From positions 4,803,292-4,867,291 of the forward strand of contig KL647288.1 of assembly GCA_000727475.1 (NCBI GenBank): 64,000 nucleotides of DNA, given 5' to 3'. Below, one piece after another: positions 50,194-61,740 of this stretch (within the stretch, counting starts at the first letter, position 1; each line of letters starts with the position of its first letter). The DNA comes from Sarcocystis neurona (lineage: Eukaryota > Apicomplexa > Conoidasida > Eucoccidiorida > Sarcocystidae). The notes under the pieces were generated by a model that did no database searches, was not told where the DNA came from, and saw nothing but the letters and a program-made list of their open reading frames with translations. The position numbers and the translations under genes were made by a program.

Positions 50194-53160
50194 GGTGCCG
50201 CCCACACCCACAGCGCAGTCCACTCTCTGAAGCGCAGCAGCAACAGCAGCAGCAGCACTCGAAGTTCCTCACCGCCACCAGCAGCACCACTTCCAGCACA
50301 AACAGAGAGCTGCAGCACTGGCGACAGCAAGTACAGGTGCTGCAGCAGCAGCACCCAGACCGCGTGACAGCAGCCACTGCCTCGCAACACGTTTGTATGC
50401 AAGCACACATGAATAGGAGTATTACATCTGTATATATGCGGGGCGCAGGGGCAGCAAGAAAGGAAGAACAGCAGCAAGACACAGAGCAAGACACAGGCGA
50501 ACAGCAGTACCACATCTGCTCAGGAAATTTCAAAGCCACATGGGCCCGACCAGGAAGACAGAACGAAAGCGGGATTAGGCTCTACGGCGGGACGCTACTC
50601 GTTCTCAGCAGCTGCAGCAGCAACATGGCAGTGAACAGCGCCACACAGCACCGCTGCTGAGTAGGAGGTGCCGGGCCAAAGTCGCGCAGCATGCGCAACA
50701 GCAACGCAGCAAAAAAAAGGCCGGGCACCAAGATGCGATGGCAGCGCAGCTGCAGGCGCGCTCTCACCAGCAACAGCAGCAGCCACAGCGCAGCAGAACA
50801 ACAGCGTTACGCATAACAGCCAGTACCAAGCATCGGCAGCAACAGCAGCAGCAGCAGCCCGAGGAGTAGGCCACTGCAGCACCAGCAGCAGCAACAGGGT
50901 CGAGCATCGGCACCGTCGCAGCCGCGCCACGGCACACATGACAGCTCGCTGACCGCACGCGCAGCAGCAGCAGCGGCCGAGAGCAGTGACGGAGCAGCAG
51001 CGCAGAAGACACAGCGCGGCAGCGACTAAGCAGGCTAACGTGTCGCATCAGGGGAAATGAAGGCAGAACCGGGCGAGGCGCCAGCAGCAACACCGCAGCA
51101 GCAGGAGAGGCAGCAGGCCACCAGCAGAGTGCGATGTTAGCCACGGCTGCAAGACAAGGCGCCGCACCAGCAGAAGCGACAGCAACACACGAGGAGGAAA
51201 GGGACAACAAAGTCGTAGAAGCAGCAACAGCAGCAGGAGGTGGGGTCCTGCCGCGGCATAAAGGACGCTCAAACATGGGAGGTTGAAGGACCAGCTCCTG
51301 CTCCTGAGCGGTCGCTGGAACACGAGATACAGCAGCAGCAGCGAAGCAGTGCGGCAGGCAACAGAGACGCAGCACCAGCAGCAGGAGAATTTCCACAACA
51401 GCAGCAGGTGCCTGCGCTCCGACAAAAGTGACAGGAGGTGCAGGCGACACCACTTGGAGTTACAGCCGGGTGGTGAGGAGCAGCAGCAGCAGCCGCAACA
51501 GAAGCAACAGCAGCAGCGCTGGCAGTCGCAGTAGAAAAGCAGCAGACGCGACTCCTTCGAGAGGAGTTGTTGCAGCAGGTAGCAGCGGAAGTAAATGTCC
51601 GAGTGATCCCCAGGTGCAGCAGCAAGGAACCCGGAAGAAGAGCGACAGTTGAACACAACAATAGCGACAGACGGAAGAATACGAGCAACCGTCTACGCAG
51701 CGGAGCAGCAACACCACGGGCTGAGATCCAAGCGTCGCAGCAGCCACAAGAAGAAGGCTGCAGGCGTCCGGGGGGTGCGAGGCAGCAGGAGCAGCGGCAG
51801 ACACGAATACAGCGGCGCAAGCCGCTAGATTTAAACGAGTGCAGCAGGGCAGGATAGAAAGCAGCAGCAGCAGCAAAATAAAGTGAAGCAGGTCCCCCAC
51901 AAGTATGTTGTCCGTGGCCACCGGAAGAACAGTGGCAGCGGATAACAGAAGAACACACGTGGAAGACGGAAGGCAGGGGAGGCAGACGCAGAGGAAGGAC
52001 AGCAGAAGAAGCATCGGAAGTTGCAGGCGGTGCAGCGAGACCGGCAGCAGCAGCAAGGGATACGGCAATAGCAGGCCGCGCAGCAGCAGCGGCAGACCGG
52101 CAGCAGCCGAAGTAGCAGTCACGGCAGGGAGAGAGGCAGCAGCTGCAGGAGCAGCTAGAGCAGCAGCCGTAACAGGGAAGGGGGGCAGCGGAAGCAGGAG
52201 CCCCGAGAGCAGCAGTCATCTCAAGGAGAGTGGCAGCGGCAGTACGAGGCAACCGAGGACGTGCCGGTAAAGTGCAGCGGCAGGGTACAGCGGCAGCGAA
52301 GACCCAGGCACACCCGAGCTGTTGCATGCGGGACTTCTGCACACGGATATCCACTCCAAGAGACGGAGAAAGGGACATACAAGCTTCTTGACCTACGAGC
52401 GGCGTCACACCGCCACGGAGAGGAGAAGACGCAGGAGGTCCGCACAGGGGAGGAGAGGAGAAAAGGTGAGCTCTGCAGCGTATTCAGGCACCGCAGAACA
52501 CAGAGCGGCGCATTTCTGGGGAAGAGAGGGCTGGGGATTTCTCAGGCAGTGTGCCAAAAAAAACCACGGAGGAGAATTCACGGAGATAAAGATTTACAGG
52601 CGTGCGAAGAGCATGCACGGGCAAAGGCAAGAAAGGGACGCGTCAGTCAATGTGACGAGGGCGGACGTACACACAAAGATCATCAAGCGGTGAAGGCGGC
52701 TTGGGCGTGAGAAATAGGGAGGCGGAAACACTTCCCGCAGAAATTGTGCGCGTGTTGAAAACGAATACTTTCGGGAGGAATGCAGTGCAGCGCAGGCAAT
52801 AGCTTTGTTAGCTCGGCGGTCCTTACACGTGTTCTTGTGGAAAGAGAAAAAAGTGTACACGAATGCTTCCGCGCAGGAAGGGAGCGGTGTCAATGTTCGA
52901 AGGACCAGCGGCAGCATCAGCCAAATTTACCTGGTCGAGTTTTGTCCAGTGTGTTCGCCCAGTTCCTTCCTGAAAAAAGGAGTAATCTGCCCTTGCTGCA
53001 GGAGCTCGTATTAACGCGTCAGATACGTCCGTCGAACTGGTCGACCGCACTTCCTGCAGCTGGCTCCCATATCCTGTTGCCGTTGCTAGTTCTACTACAC
53101 TGTGAGAGGGGAATATGCCTGACGCAGCAGCTGCGCACGAGGCTGCGCGGCTGCTGTTGA
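50194..53160. repeat. CAG/GCA-rich segment (CTG on the minus strand)
   Basis: GCAGCA triplets dominate the plus strand at 50,220-51,650 and 51,855-52,220, so minus-strand ORFs of several hundred codons are Cys/Leu/Ser/Ala runs. In this genome CTG-rich sense strands are typical of introns, so part of this could be an intron upstream of SelT. Positions 52,400-53,100 are complex sequence with no recognised gene. Confidence 0.5.
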
Positions 53161-53620
53161 AGCTGCTGCTGAGGGTTCCGCAGCTGGGACCGGTGCCTTT
53201 ACTGCGGGTGTGGCTGCTGCTGCTCGTACGGCAGTGGATACTGCTGCTCCCGTGCGGCGGTGGAAAGAGCTGCTCCTGTTGCTGCGGATACTGATGCTGC
53301 CGCTACTGCTGCTGCTGCTGCTGCACTCCCGTTGCTTCTGCTGCTGCTGCTGCTGTTCTGTACTGCCGGTGCTCGTCCTGCTGCTGTCGTGGTCCCCTAA
53401 AACACAGCTGCTCCTGCCACAGCTGCTGCCACAGCTGCTGTCACAGCTGATGCGGCTGTTGATCCTCTGCTCGCGCGGGCGTGATCGCATCCGACTCGTG
53501 CTCGAACTGCTCGCCCTGCGGTATTTACAAATAGAGGGATGTGCCCTCTCTTGGTGGAGGGGCAGTGCTCCTGCTGGTGGCTGCCGCTGCCGCTGACGCT
53601 GCCGTGCTGCTGTTCCAAAC
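53161..53620. repeat. CTG trinucleotide tract
   Basis: CTG triplets dominate at 53,160-53,460 and near 53,575-53,620. ORFs are Leu/Cys-rich on plus and Ser/Gln-rich on minus. No gene seen. Confidence 0.75.
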
Positions 53621-54595
53621 TACCTTCGTAGCCGCTGTTCGTTTTTCCTAGCGGGTGCGGCTGCTGTTGCCGCTGCAACCCAGTGCAGCGGCTGCCTACT
53701 AGTACGCGTACACGCGTCAAAAACGAAAAATTCGGGACCGAAAGTTGTGCGCAAAAGAAGAGGAGGTGATGACACCAGTCGTCCTCGCACCACAGCCCGA
53801 ATCACGAGATAAAGTATAACATATACATACATATACACACTTGTCTATGTGTGTACATAACGATGCGGAAACCACGTGTGCGTAAGGATCATTGTACACG
53901 TGTGTCAACTTGAGGGCACGTACGTATACGCAGAGGCTTGTACTAGCATTCCTTAGGTGTTCGCAGGCAGGAGTTTCCACCACCTACCTTTGCCCACGCA
54001 TATGCGCTATGTGGACGCACACCCTGCACATCCACGTATGTTCTACATACACCAGTATCTGTGTGTATATATAGATTTATTTACCTGGACGCGAGTACAT
54101 AAAAGTGTACGAGTGTGTGTGTGTGTGTCTGTGTGTGTGTATGTATGCACACATGAATCGCCCTGTCTCCTGCACCCGCCTATTATTGCCGGAGTGTACA
54201 TATACGTAAGTGTCCATACATCCGTACGCGTGTTTATATGAGTCGCTACTATACTTGCACGAGCCTGTATCTCTGTGTGGTCTACAGATACCTGCGTACA
54301 TTGCTACATCCTCGTCTGCATCTCTTTTTACTCATCGCCGCCTGTAAAGCACAGGTAGACGTACACACACATATATACTTATATATTCATAGCCGTATGG
54401 GTCTAGGCATGACTCGTAGGTGGTGTTTATGCAAGGGTTTGTCTCTCTTTCTCTCTATTCCACAACACTTGACACTTGTAGCCAGCGGTCGAAACCGCAG
54501 GCGGTGAAAAGGGACACAGACAATTAACACCAAGCAACAACAGCAGCGACACTTCGGGAAAAAGGGTGACTCTCGAAGACATCGACAGGGTACCC
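53621..54595. repeat. microsatellites and anonymous sequence
   Basis: Arrays of CATA, TATA and TGTG at 53,818-53,850, 54,060-54,150 and 54,355-54,395. No gene seen. Confidence 0.6.
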
Positions 54596-55110
54596 TGTGC
54601 GACCGGGGTACTGGGGAGCAGCGGCAGCAGTCGCACGAGTGTCTGGAGCAGCAGCAGGTCAAGCAACAGGCACACTAGCTACAACAGCAGCAAAAGCAAC
54701 AGCAGCAGAGCAGCAACAGCAGCTGCTGGGACTGGTGCTGTCCGTGCTGTCGTTGGTGGGCTGCTGACGCTTTCGCGCAGAGCCGCTGCTGGCGACTCTC
54801 CTGCTCCTGCCGCTGCTGCTGCCGCTGCTGCTCGTGGGTTGCTGTTGCTCCCACTCTCCGTGTTCTTGCAGGTGGCTCAGCCGCTGCTGTTGGCGTCTCC
54901 GGCTGTTGCAGCACACCCTGAAAAACACGTGCCTTTGGTCGTCTTCACTGCGGTTGTACTGCTGCTGCAGCACTGCTCCTGCAACACCATCGGCACGTCC
55001 GGTGCCGCTCTTGTAGCAGCAGCAGCAGCAGACGCTACTGTTGAGCAGCGGTGCGGGAGCGATAGTCATTTGTCCCGGAAGGCCCTGACTTCTACACTTG
55101 AGCATCCTTC
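54596..55110. repeat. CAG tract switching to CTG
   Basis: CAG-type triplets at 54,610-54,725 switch to CTG triplets at 54,725-55,010, then a short GCAGCAGCA run at 55,015-55,030. No recognised gene. Confidence 0.65.
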
Positions 55111-55121
55111 ACTGGGTTCTT

Positions 55122-55330
55122 GACTACACACACATATTCACATGTATATGTATATATATGTGTGCGTTTCTTTACATCTTGCATACAAATGTGTATATAT
55201 AGATGCATACATATTGAAAACTCCTCGACTACGCACACATATTCACATGTGTATATATGTGTATGTGTACGTCTAGTTATACCCTACATACACATGTACA
55301 TCTGTACACGCAAAGCTTTACTTATGGAAT
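55122..55330. repeat. two-copy repeat, period 105, in microsatellite
   Basis: GACTACACACACATATTCAC at 55,122 and GACTACGCACACATATTCAC at 55,227 start two units of TATATGTG-rich sequence that diverge toward their ends. Confidence 0.7.
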
Positions 55331-57440
55331 GACCATGTAAATTCCTTAATCGACGCGTATACACGTGTATGTCTAGTTCATGCTCCTAATCACGTGTATG
55401 CATAGGCGTACGACCTAATTGTCCCAGCTGATATGTAAACGAGCCTCTCCTCCGCTTTCCTCGGCTCTGCAGAACTGCTAATGCTGCTGCTGTGGCGTCT
55501 CCATGCGTTCACTATTTCCTGTCCCCCTGCTCTGCGCGGCGCTGCTGCTGCTGTTGCAACCCTGTGCTGTTGTTGAAGTTGCACCTTCACAATGCGTAAA
55601 TACGAGTTCCTCAACCTGCTGGTGCTGTTGCATCTGCTCCCTCGTTTCCCTCTGGTACCGCGCTCTTCCCTGCAGCTGCTCGTCCGTTCTATTGCTGCTG
55701 CGGCTGCCGCGACACCAACACACACACCGGCGGGCTTCTTCGCTCCGCGGCAGCCGCGCGCTGTCGACCGCTGGCTGCGTTGTGTCTGCTGTCTGTGCGC
55801 ATGCCTTCTTCTTCTATCTCCAGGAGGGTGTGCACAGCAGTCGATCTTTTTCCGCATGCGCGTCACGCGAGAGAGGGCCTCTTACCGGCAGGCGGATTCG
55901 AAACATTTTCTTTTTTCTACGTGTTGATGACGGGAGCTGCGCGGCTGCGGTGCAGCCCCTACGTTTGTTTACGTTCCCTCCTCTTGTGTGCTGCCTTGCA
56001 AAGGACTTCTTATGCGGAGACGGCCAGACGGCCGCCCGAGTCCACCGACAGCAGAAACGAGCGGGCGAACAGAAGACAAGGCACCAACAGTAGCCGCTCC
56101 AGCCGCAGCAGCGACGGCAGAAATTGTCACGAGAACTGCCCTCTCACTGCTCAGCTGCCAAACTGCAACAACAGCAGCAACCGCAGCAGAAAAAATCGCA
56201 GCAGCCGCTGGAACAGCCAACAGCAGCAGCCGCAGAAACATCTCTCTACACCAACAACAGCAGCAGCAGCAGCCACCACAAGCGTAGAAGCGTTAGCTGC
56301 AGCCCAAACTGCGGCAGCAGAAGAGGGGCCCTTAGCTGCAACAGCGTGAACAGCGATTTCGGCGCCAACAGCAACAGCAACAGCGGCACAAGAGGAACAG
56401 CAGGAAGAGCAGCACAGCAGGAAGAGCAGCACAGCTGGGACAGCAGAACAGCAGGAGCAGCAGCAGCGCAGCAGGATTACCCCCGCTGCTGCGTCTTTTT
56501 TCCCCGCATAAAGCGGTGCCTCTATGTGCTGCTTGTGCGCGTGTCTTTTATTCAACTGCCCAGGAGCCAGGCAAGAGCCACAGCGATGGCGAGCAGCCAC
56601 GCGTGCGACCTCCCATCAACAGAGCAGCAGCATCACCCGGAACCACCAGCGCCAGCAGCAGTAGCAGCAGCTCCATCAGGCGCACGTAGGGCAGCAGCAG
56701 CACCAGCAAAGAAAAATTTTGTGGGGGTCAGCAGCAACAAAGAGAAAGGCTGTCCATCACAGCGTCAACCTGTGCAGGAATAGGGAAGAAGAAACAGAAG
56801 CAGCAGAACAAGTGGAGCCAGTACGAAAGCAGCTGCGCCTGCAGCAGTGAGACACGCTGTTGTGTTCGACTGCCTTTTGCAACATTTCTTTTTTTCTCTC
56901 TCTCGCTCTTCCCCGTGCCCTCGGGATTCCCCACCAGCAGCAGCACGGCAGCAGCGGGAGCAACTACACAGGAAGGCAGCACCGCACTACAGCGCACACA
57001 GAGCAGCAGCAGCAGCAGTAGCCGTAGCCAATTCCCACGCCAGCAACCCAACAGCAGGAGCAGGCCCCCTCCCCCCACGACAGCAGCAGGGTGACACACT
57101 AGCGCCACAGCAGCAGCAGAGCAGCACCAACAGCAGCAGCAACAGCAATAGCAGCAGCAACAGTAACAGCAGCAGCAACAGTAACAGCAGCAGCAACGAC
57201 AGCCGCAGCAGCAACAATAGCCGCAGCAGCAACAACGGGACAGCTACGACTACTGCGTCTAGAAAGCAGCAACAGCAGCAAGGCCAAGCTCGACTTGTTC
57301 AACTCGAAAAAGCAGCTACTGCAGTTGCTGCTGCGAACGCCACGTTGTGCTGCTTCCCGTTCAACACTGCTCACAAGGACAGCAGCGCTTGAAGGCCAAC
57401 AAACTCAAGCCAGCGGCAGCAACAGCAGCAGCTGTTCATC
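55331..57440. repeat. CTG tract switching to a long CAG tract
   Basis: CTG triplets at 55,475-55,700 give way to CAG/GCA triplets at 56,040-57,430, the densest at 57,095-57,240. Both strands are open for long stretches. No recognised domain, so no gene is called. Confidence 0.6.
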
Positions 57441-58240
57441 GCGTATGAAGAGCCTCTTTTATCCATCCCTGCCAAAGTCTTTCCCTTGGCTCAGGACCCA
57501 CACTCGCAAGTGACGACGCTGTAGCCGTCTCTCTGTATGACTTCCCCCTCTGTATATGCGTATAAAGACGCCTATAGCCATAGAGAGAAATACAAAGGCA
57601 TATATAGAGAGAGCGAAAGAGGACGAGGGGAAGAGAGAGGAAGGGGAGGAGGGGATAAATAGGGAGAAGGGGATATATGGGCAGACAGTGTCATATATAA
57701 AGCCATAAAGAGCGAAACGGATACTCACTTATAGCAAGACATACATATATATACTGAGAGAGAGCGAGCGAGAGAGAAAAACTGTGATATATACCAGGCT
57801 CTATATAGTCAGAGAGATATATACATATATATAGCAAGACATATCTATGCATATGTGTATGCAGATATATAGCAGGATATATATATATAGTGAAAGAGAT
57901 ACATACATATATGTATTATATATATGTGTATATAGCAAGATACATTCATGCATATGTGTGTACAGATATGTAGCAATATATACGTCCAGAGAGAGACACA
58001 GAAACACAAACACGTAGGGGGACACATATATGTATATATCCGTATTCATTGAGGAAGAGAACAGCGAGAAAGACAGAAGCAGAATCCTTTATCAAGGCAC
58101 ACGTATATATACACGTATATATGTAGAGAGAGCGCGCGTCAGAGAGAGGGACGGAGAGATATGTTGGTAGATACACCTGTATAAGTAGATAGGAAAACAA
58201 TGCGTCTTTTTCTTCTATAAACAGCGAACATTTTCATGTT
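57441..58240. repeat. GAGA and TATA microsatellite field
   Basis: AGAGAG-rich sequence (57,580-57,660, 57,750-57,775) and TATATA/CATA arrays (57,785-58,035, 58,100-58,125). No gene seen. Confidence 0.8.
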
Positions 58241-59631
58241 CGCAGTTTTGCTGTCGTCTCCAGCACAAGCATGTGTGGGGACACCTTTATTTGCATATGT
58301 GTACGAAGCGATAGAGATACACATACGTATGCATGTGTGGAGCGGCTTCGGTCTCTCTCTATGTCCACCCGGACGTGCGCGTGCTTCGCAGATGTTGCGC
58401 CGCGTTTTTCTTCCTTTCTGTGCATGACAGCTTCCCTTTCCACCTTCAGCTTCTTCGCCTTTGTGCTGGCCAGTGCTACACAAGTCTGCAGGTCCGCGCG
58501 AAACAGACATGCCTAACACCGGCGGGCTCGTGGCTGATACGTGTGAAGCAGCTTCTTCTCTTGCTGCAGCACCCTGCGTCCTTTATACGTATTTGACCCA
58601 ACACACATATACGTGTATGTATGTGGCCTAGTACACAGCTGCCCATACCTGCGTGTGTGTATCTGGTATACGTATATGTGTGTCCCCAGGACACAGCTGC
58701 CTACCCAGGTATATGTGTGTGTGTGGGTAGAGGACCTAACATATACACGTGAGTATGTATATCTGCACACAGCTGCATAGGCCTATCTATGTGTATGTGT
58801 GTATACGTCTCTGTATACGTCTCTGTACATATATAGAGGTAATGTACAACTGCGCGCACCTACGTACATATCTATGGACACACAGGCAGTCACTCATGTA
58901 TATGGATGTGTGTAGGTCTCTCTATACATGTACAGAGGATGTCTGTAGTGCAATGCTGCTGCAAACGGGTGTATATGTAGACGTGTGCCCATAGGCTCGT
59001 ATATACGTGTAGTATCCATCGGCGTCCCACGTATGTACGAGTGTGCCTTCCCATCCGTTTATGTACGTATAAAGCGTAGAGAGCTGCACACGTGTGTATC
59101 TACATATCTACACGCCTCCCGCCACACATATGTGTACCCCAGTACCCGGCTGAAACCCTGCATATATGTGGATGTGTACATGTGTAGCTCTCTCTTTTGG
59201 CTGTGTCCGATGCCCTCGCATCCATATCTCTGTGACTCTCTTCTCTGAAGCGAGCCAGCTAGAAGCACGCGCTAGAGGCGAGGCAGAGGACTGACCCCAG
59301 CGGGTGACGCAGCAGTTTGCTGCTGCAGCTGCTCCTGCTGCTGTTGTTTGTGTTCGCTCGACGAAGAGAGGGCGCGAGAGGTCGTTGCGCTGCAGCGACG
59401 CGGCTGCTGCATCTGCTGCTCCTGCTCCTGCTACTGCTGCACTTGCTACATATGCCGCTCCTGTTCGTGCCGCTCCTGCGCCTGCTGCGTCTCCTGCTCT
59501 TGCTTCTCCTACTGCGGCTGCTCCTGCACCTCGTACTGCTGCTCGCGCTGCTGCGATGCTGCTCCTGTGGTTGCAGCGGCTCGTCGCGCTTCGTCCTTCT
59601 CCTTCTGCTGCAGTCGAAGGAGCGCAGCAGG
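58241..59631. repeat. mixed sequence with CACAGCTGC-bearing repeats and CTG tract
   Basis: ACACAGCTGC recurs at about 58,634, 58,691 and 58,767, each followed by TGTGTGTAT-rich sequence, suggesting a diverged 60-75 base repeat. A CTG tract occupies 59,325-59,620 immediately upstream of the VPS18 start codon. No other gene seen. Confidence 0.55.
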
Positions 59632-61549
59632 ATGCGGCGGGCGGGCGGAGCGGGGAGTGCTGCGGGCACTGCTGCGGCGGGCTACTACGCGGACGGGAGT
59701 GACGCAGCAGCAGCAGCACTAGCAGGGCACACAGCCCCCCCCCTCACAGCAGCAGGAGGGGGACGCGGCGCAGACTCGCCGGCGGCTGCCTGGGCAGAGG
59801 AAAGCGGCCCGTTCCTTGCGGCGACCCGGTCAGGCCGCCAACGAAGTAGAGGCTTCGCAGAAAACAGCAAAGACGCAGAAGAAGAGCCGGAAGACGAGAA
59901 AGACGATGACGACGAAGAAGAAGAAGAGGAAGACGAAGAAGAAGATGAAGACGAAGAAGAAGATGAAGATGAAGAAGACAAGCCATCGTTTTTACCGTGC
60001 GTTGTGCGAGTGAGTTCAGAAGCGTCCCTCAAGGCCAGAGGCGGTGGTATAGTCTGCTTTGCTGCTGCACATGGCTGCGTCTACGTCGCCTGTCTCAACG
60101 GCGACCTCCTGCGGTGGTATCCGTCAACAAACGAAGGGGCCCTCATCTCCTTTCCTCCCCCGCAGACGACGTCTGCTGGCAAAGCCACAGGTGTGTATCA
60201 TACACATTCATATATATATATATATATATATATGCATATATGTATGGCAGGACCATAGATGTGCGTATAGTACATATACAGACGTAGCAGAGCCAAAGGT
60301 GTGCCTACAATTAAGATTTATGTATATATGTATGTGTGTGGCACAGCCACAGGTGTGCCTACAATATATAAATATATGTATGTATATATACATATATTGT
60401 AGACAGATATATACGCCAGAACCACAGGTGTGTCTACTATAAATATGCGTGTATGGCAGAGCCATAGGTGTGTCTACTATATATATGCATATATACATGT
60501 ATACATGTATATACGGCAGAGCCACAAGTGTACCTATATTATATATATATAGAGAGAGATAGATAGATGGATGGCAGAGCCACAGGTGTGTCTATCATCC
60601 CTTAATATATATATATAAACGATAACGGATCATATATCTATATATATATACATTTATGCGACAAATTCATAGGTGTGCCTACCATACATATACATGTATA
60701 TATGTATGTATATACATGTGTATATATATATATATATGCAGACTACCGCTGCTGACCAAGCGACAGGTGTGTCTATAGTACGTATTCGTGTCTGTGTGCG
60801 TAGGCGCACACTCGCAAGTAGATACACACGTATGTATATAAATATAAGCATGTATGTAGAACCTTTGCGAATGTGGATTTGTGTATGTGGACACGCACTA
60901 TCTGCGTACGCACATGTGTATACATGTATACGTAGTGGCATAAACGTATATACATATAGACAGACAGAGAGTCAGGAACCCACATATATATATATATATG
61001 TACGTACAAGTACAGAAGAACTGACAGTACATATATACACACAACGCATATATATGTATATATATATGTGCGTGTGAGTCTGTGCAGCACGTGTGTGTGT
61101 GTGGACGCACGTTGTGTTTTGCCGTGAAAAAATCAAACGCGTTTTAGCTGTTGCCTCAGGGTTGCTCCTGCTGCTGTTGCTGCTGCCGCTGCTCCTGCTG
61201 CTGTCGCCGCTGCTCCTGCTGCTGCTCCTGCCGCTGTCGCCGCTGCTGCTGCTGCTGCCGCTGCTGCTGCCGCTGCTGCTGCTGCTGTTGCACGCAGAGC
61301 GCCGGGACGAGATCCGGCGCCTCTTTCTCGATGACCAGGGTATTCACGGTGTGGCAGCGACAGCTAACGGCGAGAATTTTTACCTGCGCAGCAACAGCGT
61401 TCAGGCTCGGTTCCTTCCTCGTTTGAAGGAACACGTGTTGGAGAGCGTGGCCTGGCGGCCGCTTTCTTCCTTCGCCACGTCGCAGCAGCAGCAGCCGCCA
61501 CAGCAGCAGCACGAGGCTGCTGCTCCGTCGAAAGTCCAGCTTTTCATCG
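59632..61549 (+). CDS. VPS18 N-terminal part (CORVET/HOPS subunit), first two exons
   Basis: Exon 1 (59,632-60,190) and exon 2 (61,298-61,549) join in phase 1 across a GT-AG intron (CCACAG|GTGTGT, CACGCAG|AGCGC), giving KATERRDEIRRLFLDDQG. Residues 82-116 are almost all Asp/Glu. From ~119 the Pep3/Vps18 beta-propeller begins: GGGIVCFAAAHGCVYVACLN then GDLLRWYP, LFLDDQGIHGVAATANGENF then YLR, and LKEHVLESVAWRPLSS, ending SKVQLFIG at a donor. These match the Vps18 order (membrane of late endosome/lysosome tethering; in coccidia, also secretory organelle biogenesis). The first ~118 residues are Ala/Gly-rich and not conserved. Vps18 is normally near 1,000 residues, so most of the gene lies further downstream and probably past the window. 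The ATG at 59,632 is the first after a CTG tract. Confidence 0.8.
60191..61297 (+). repeat. VPS18 intron 1 with reiterated donor-site sequence
   Basis: The exon 1/intron 1 junction sequence GCCACAGGTGTGTATCATAC is followed by about nine related copies of GGCAGAGCCACAGGTGTGTC-like sequence at 60,246, 60,287, 60,341, 60,415, 60,455, 60,515, 60,573, 60,655 and 60,760. They are spaced 40-100 bases apart with TATA microsatellites between them. Most copies preserve AGGTGTG. Confidence 0.85.
61150..61292 (+). repeat. CTG tract forming the 3' end of VPS18 intron 1
   Basis: About 140 bases of CTG triplets (with CCG and TCC variants) run up to the acceptor GCACGCAG at 61,297, in the place of a normal polypyrimidine tract. 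Confidence 0.85.
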
Positions 61550-61597
61550 GTATCCTCGGCTGCTGCTGCTGCTCATCCTCCTCCCGTGTTCTGTTGC

Positions 61598-61740
61598 AGC
61601 TGCTTCTCTGGCCACGCCTCGTCTCGCCTACGCGTACAGCAGGAGCGAGAGGAAGACGGCTGCCACCGCGCAGACGCGTTTCAGCCGCTGTTCCGCGTCT
61701 TCCCCGAAGTCTGGGGAGGCTGGTGCTGCTGCTGCTTTCC
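61598..61740 (+). CDS. candidate third VPS18 exon, frame unresolved
   Basis: A CTG/TCC-rich stretch ends GTTCTGTTGCAG at 61,597. In phase with exon 2, the exon would read AASLATPRLAYAYSRSERKT. A different frame reads SGHASSRLRVQQEREEDG then ADAFQPLFRVFPEV, which resembles the expected Vps18 region (GH.FEA.. then FRPLYVL) better. The conflict might be a missed splice site, a sequencing indel or coincidence. Confidence 0.35.

Noticed and set aside
50191..50223. SelT start at 50,223
   Set aside because: The codon there is GTG; the first ATG in frame is at 50,193.
51269..52408. 379-codon minus-strand ORF in the CAG/CTG-rich segment
   Set aside because: Cys/Ser/Ala/Leu runs from triplet repeats, no domain, and overlapping open frames.
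53390..53400. Telomere-like CCCTAAA
   Set aside because: A single occurrence with no tandem array.
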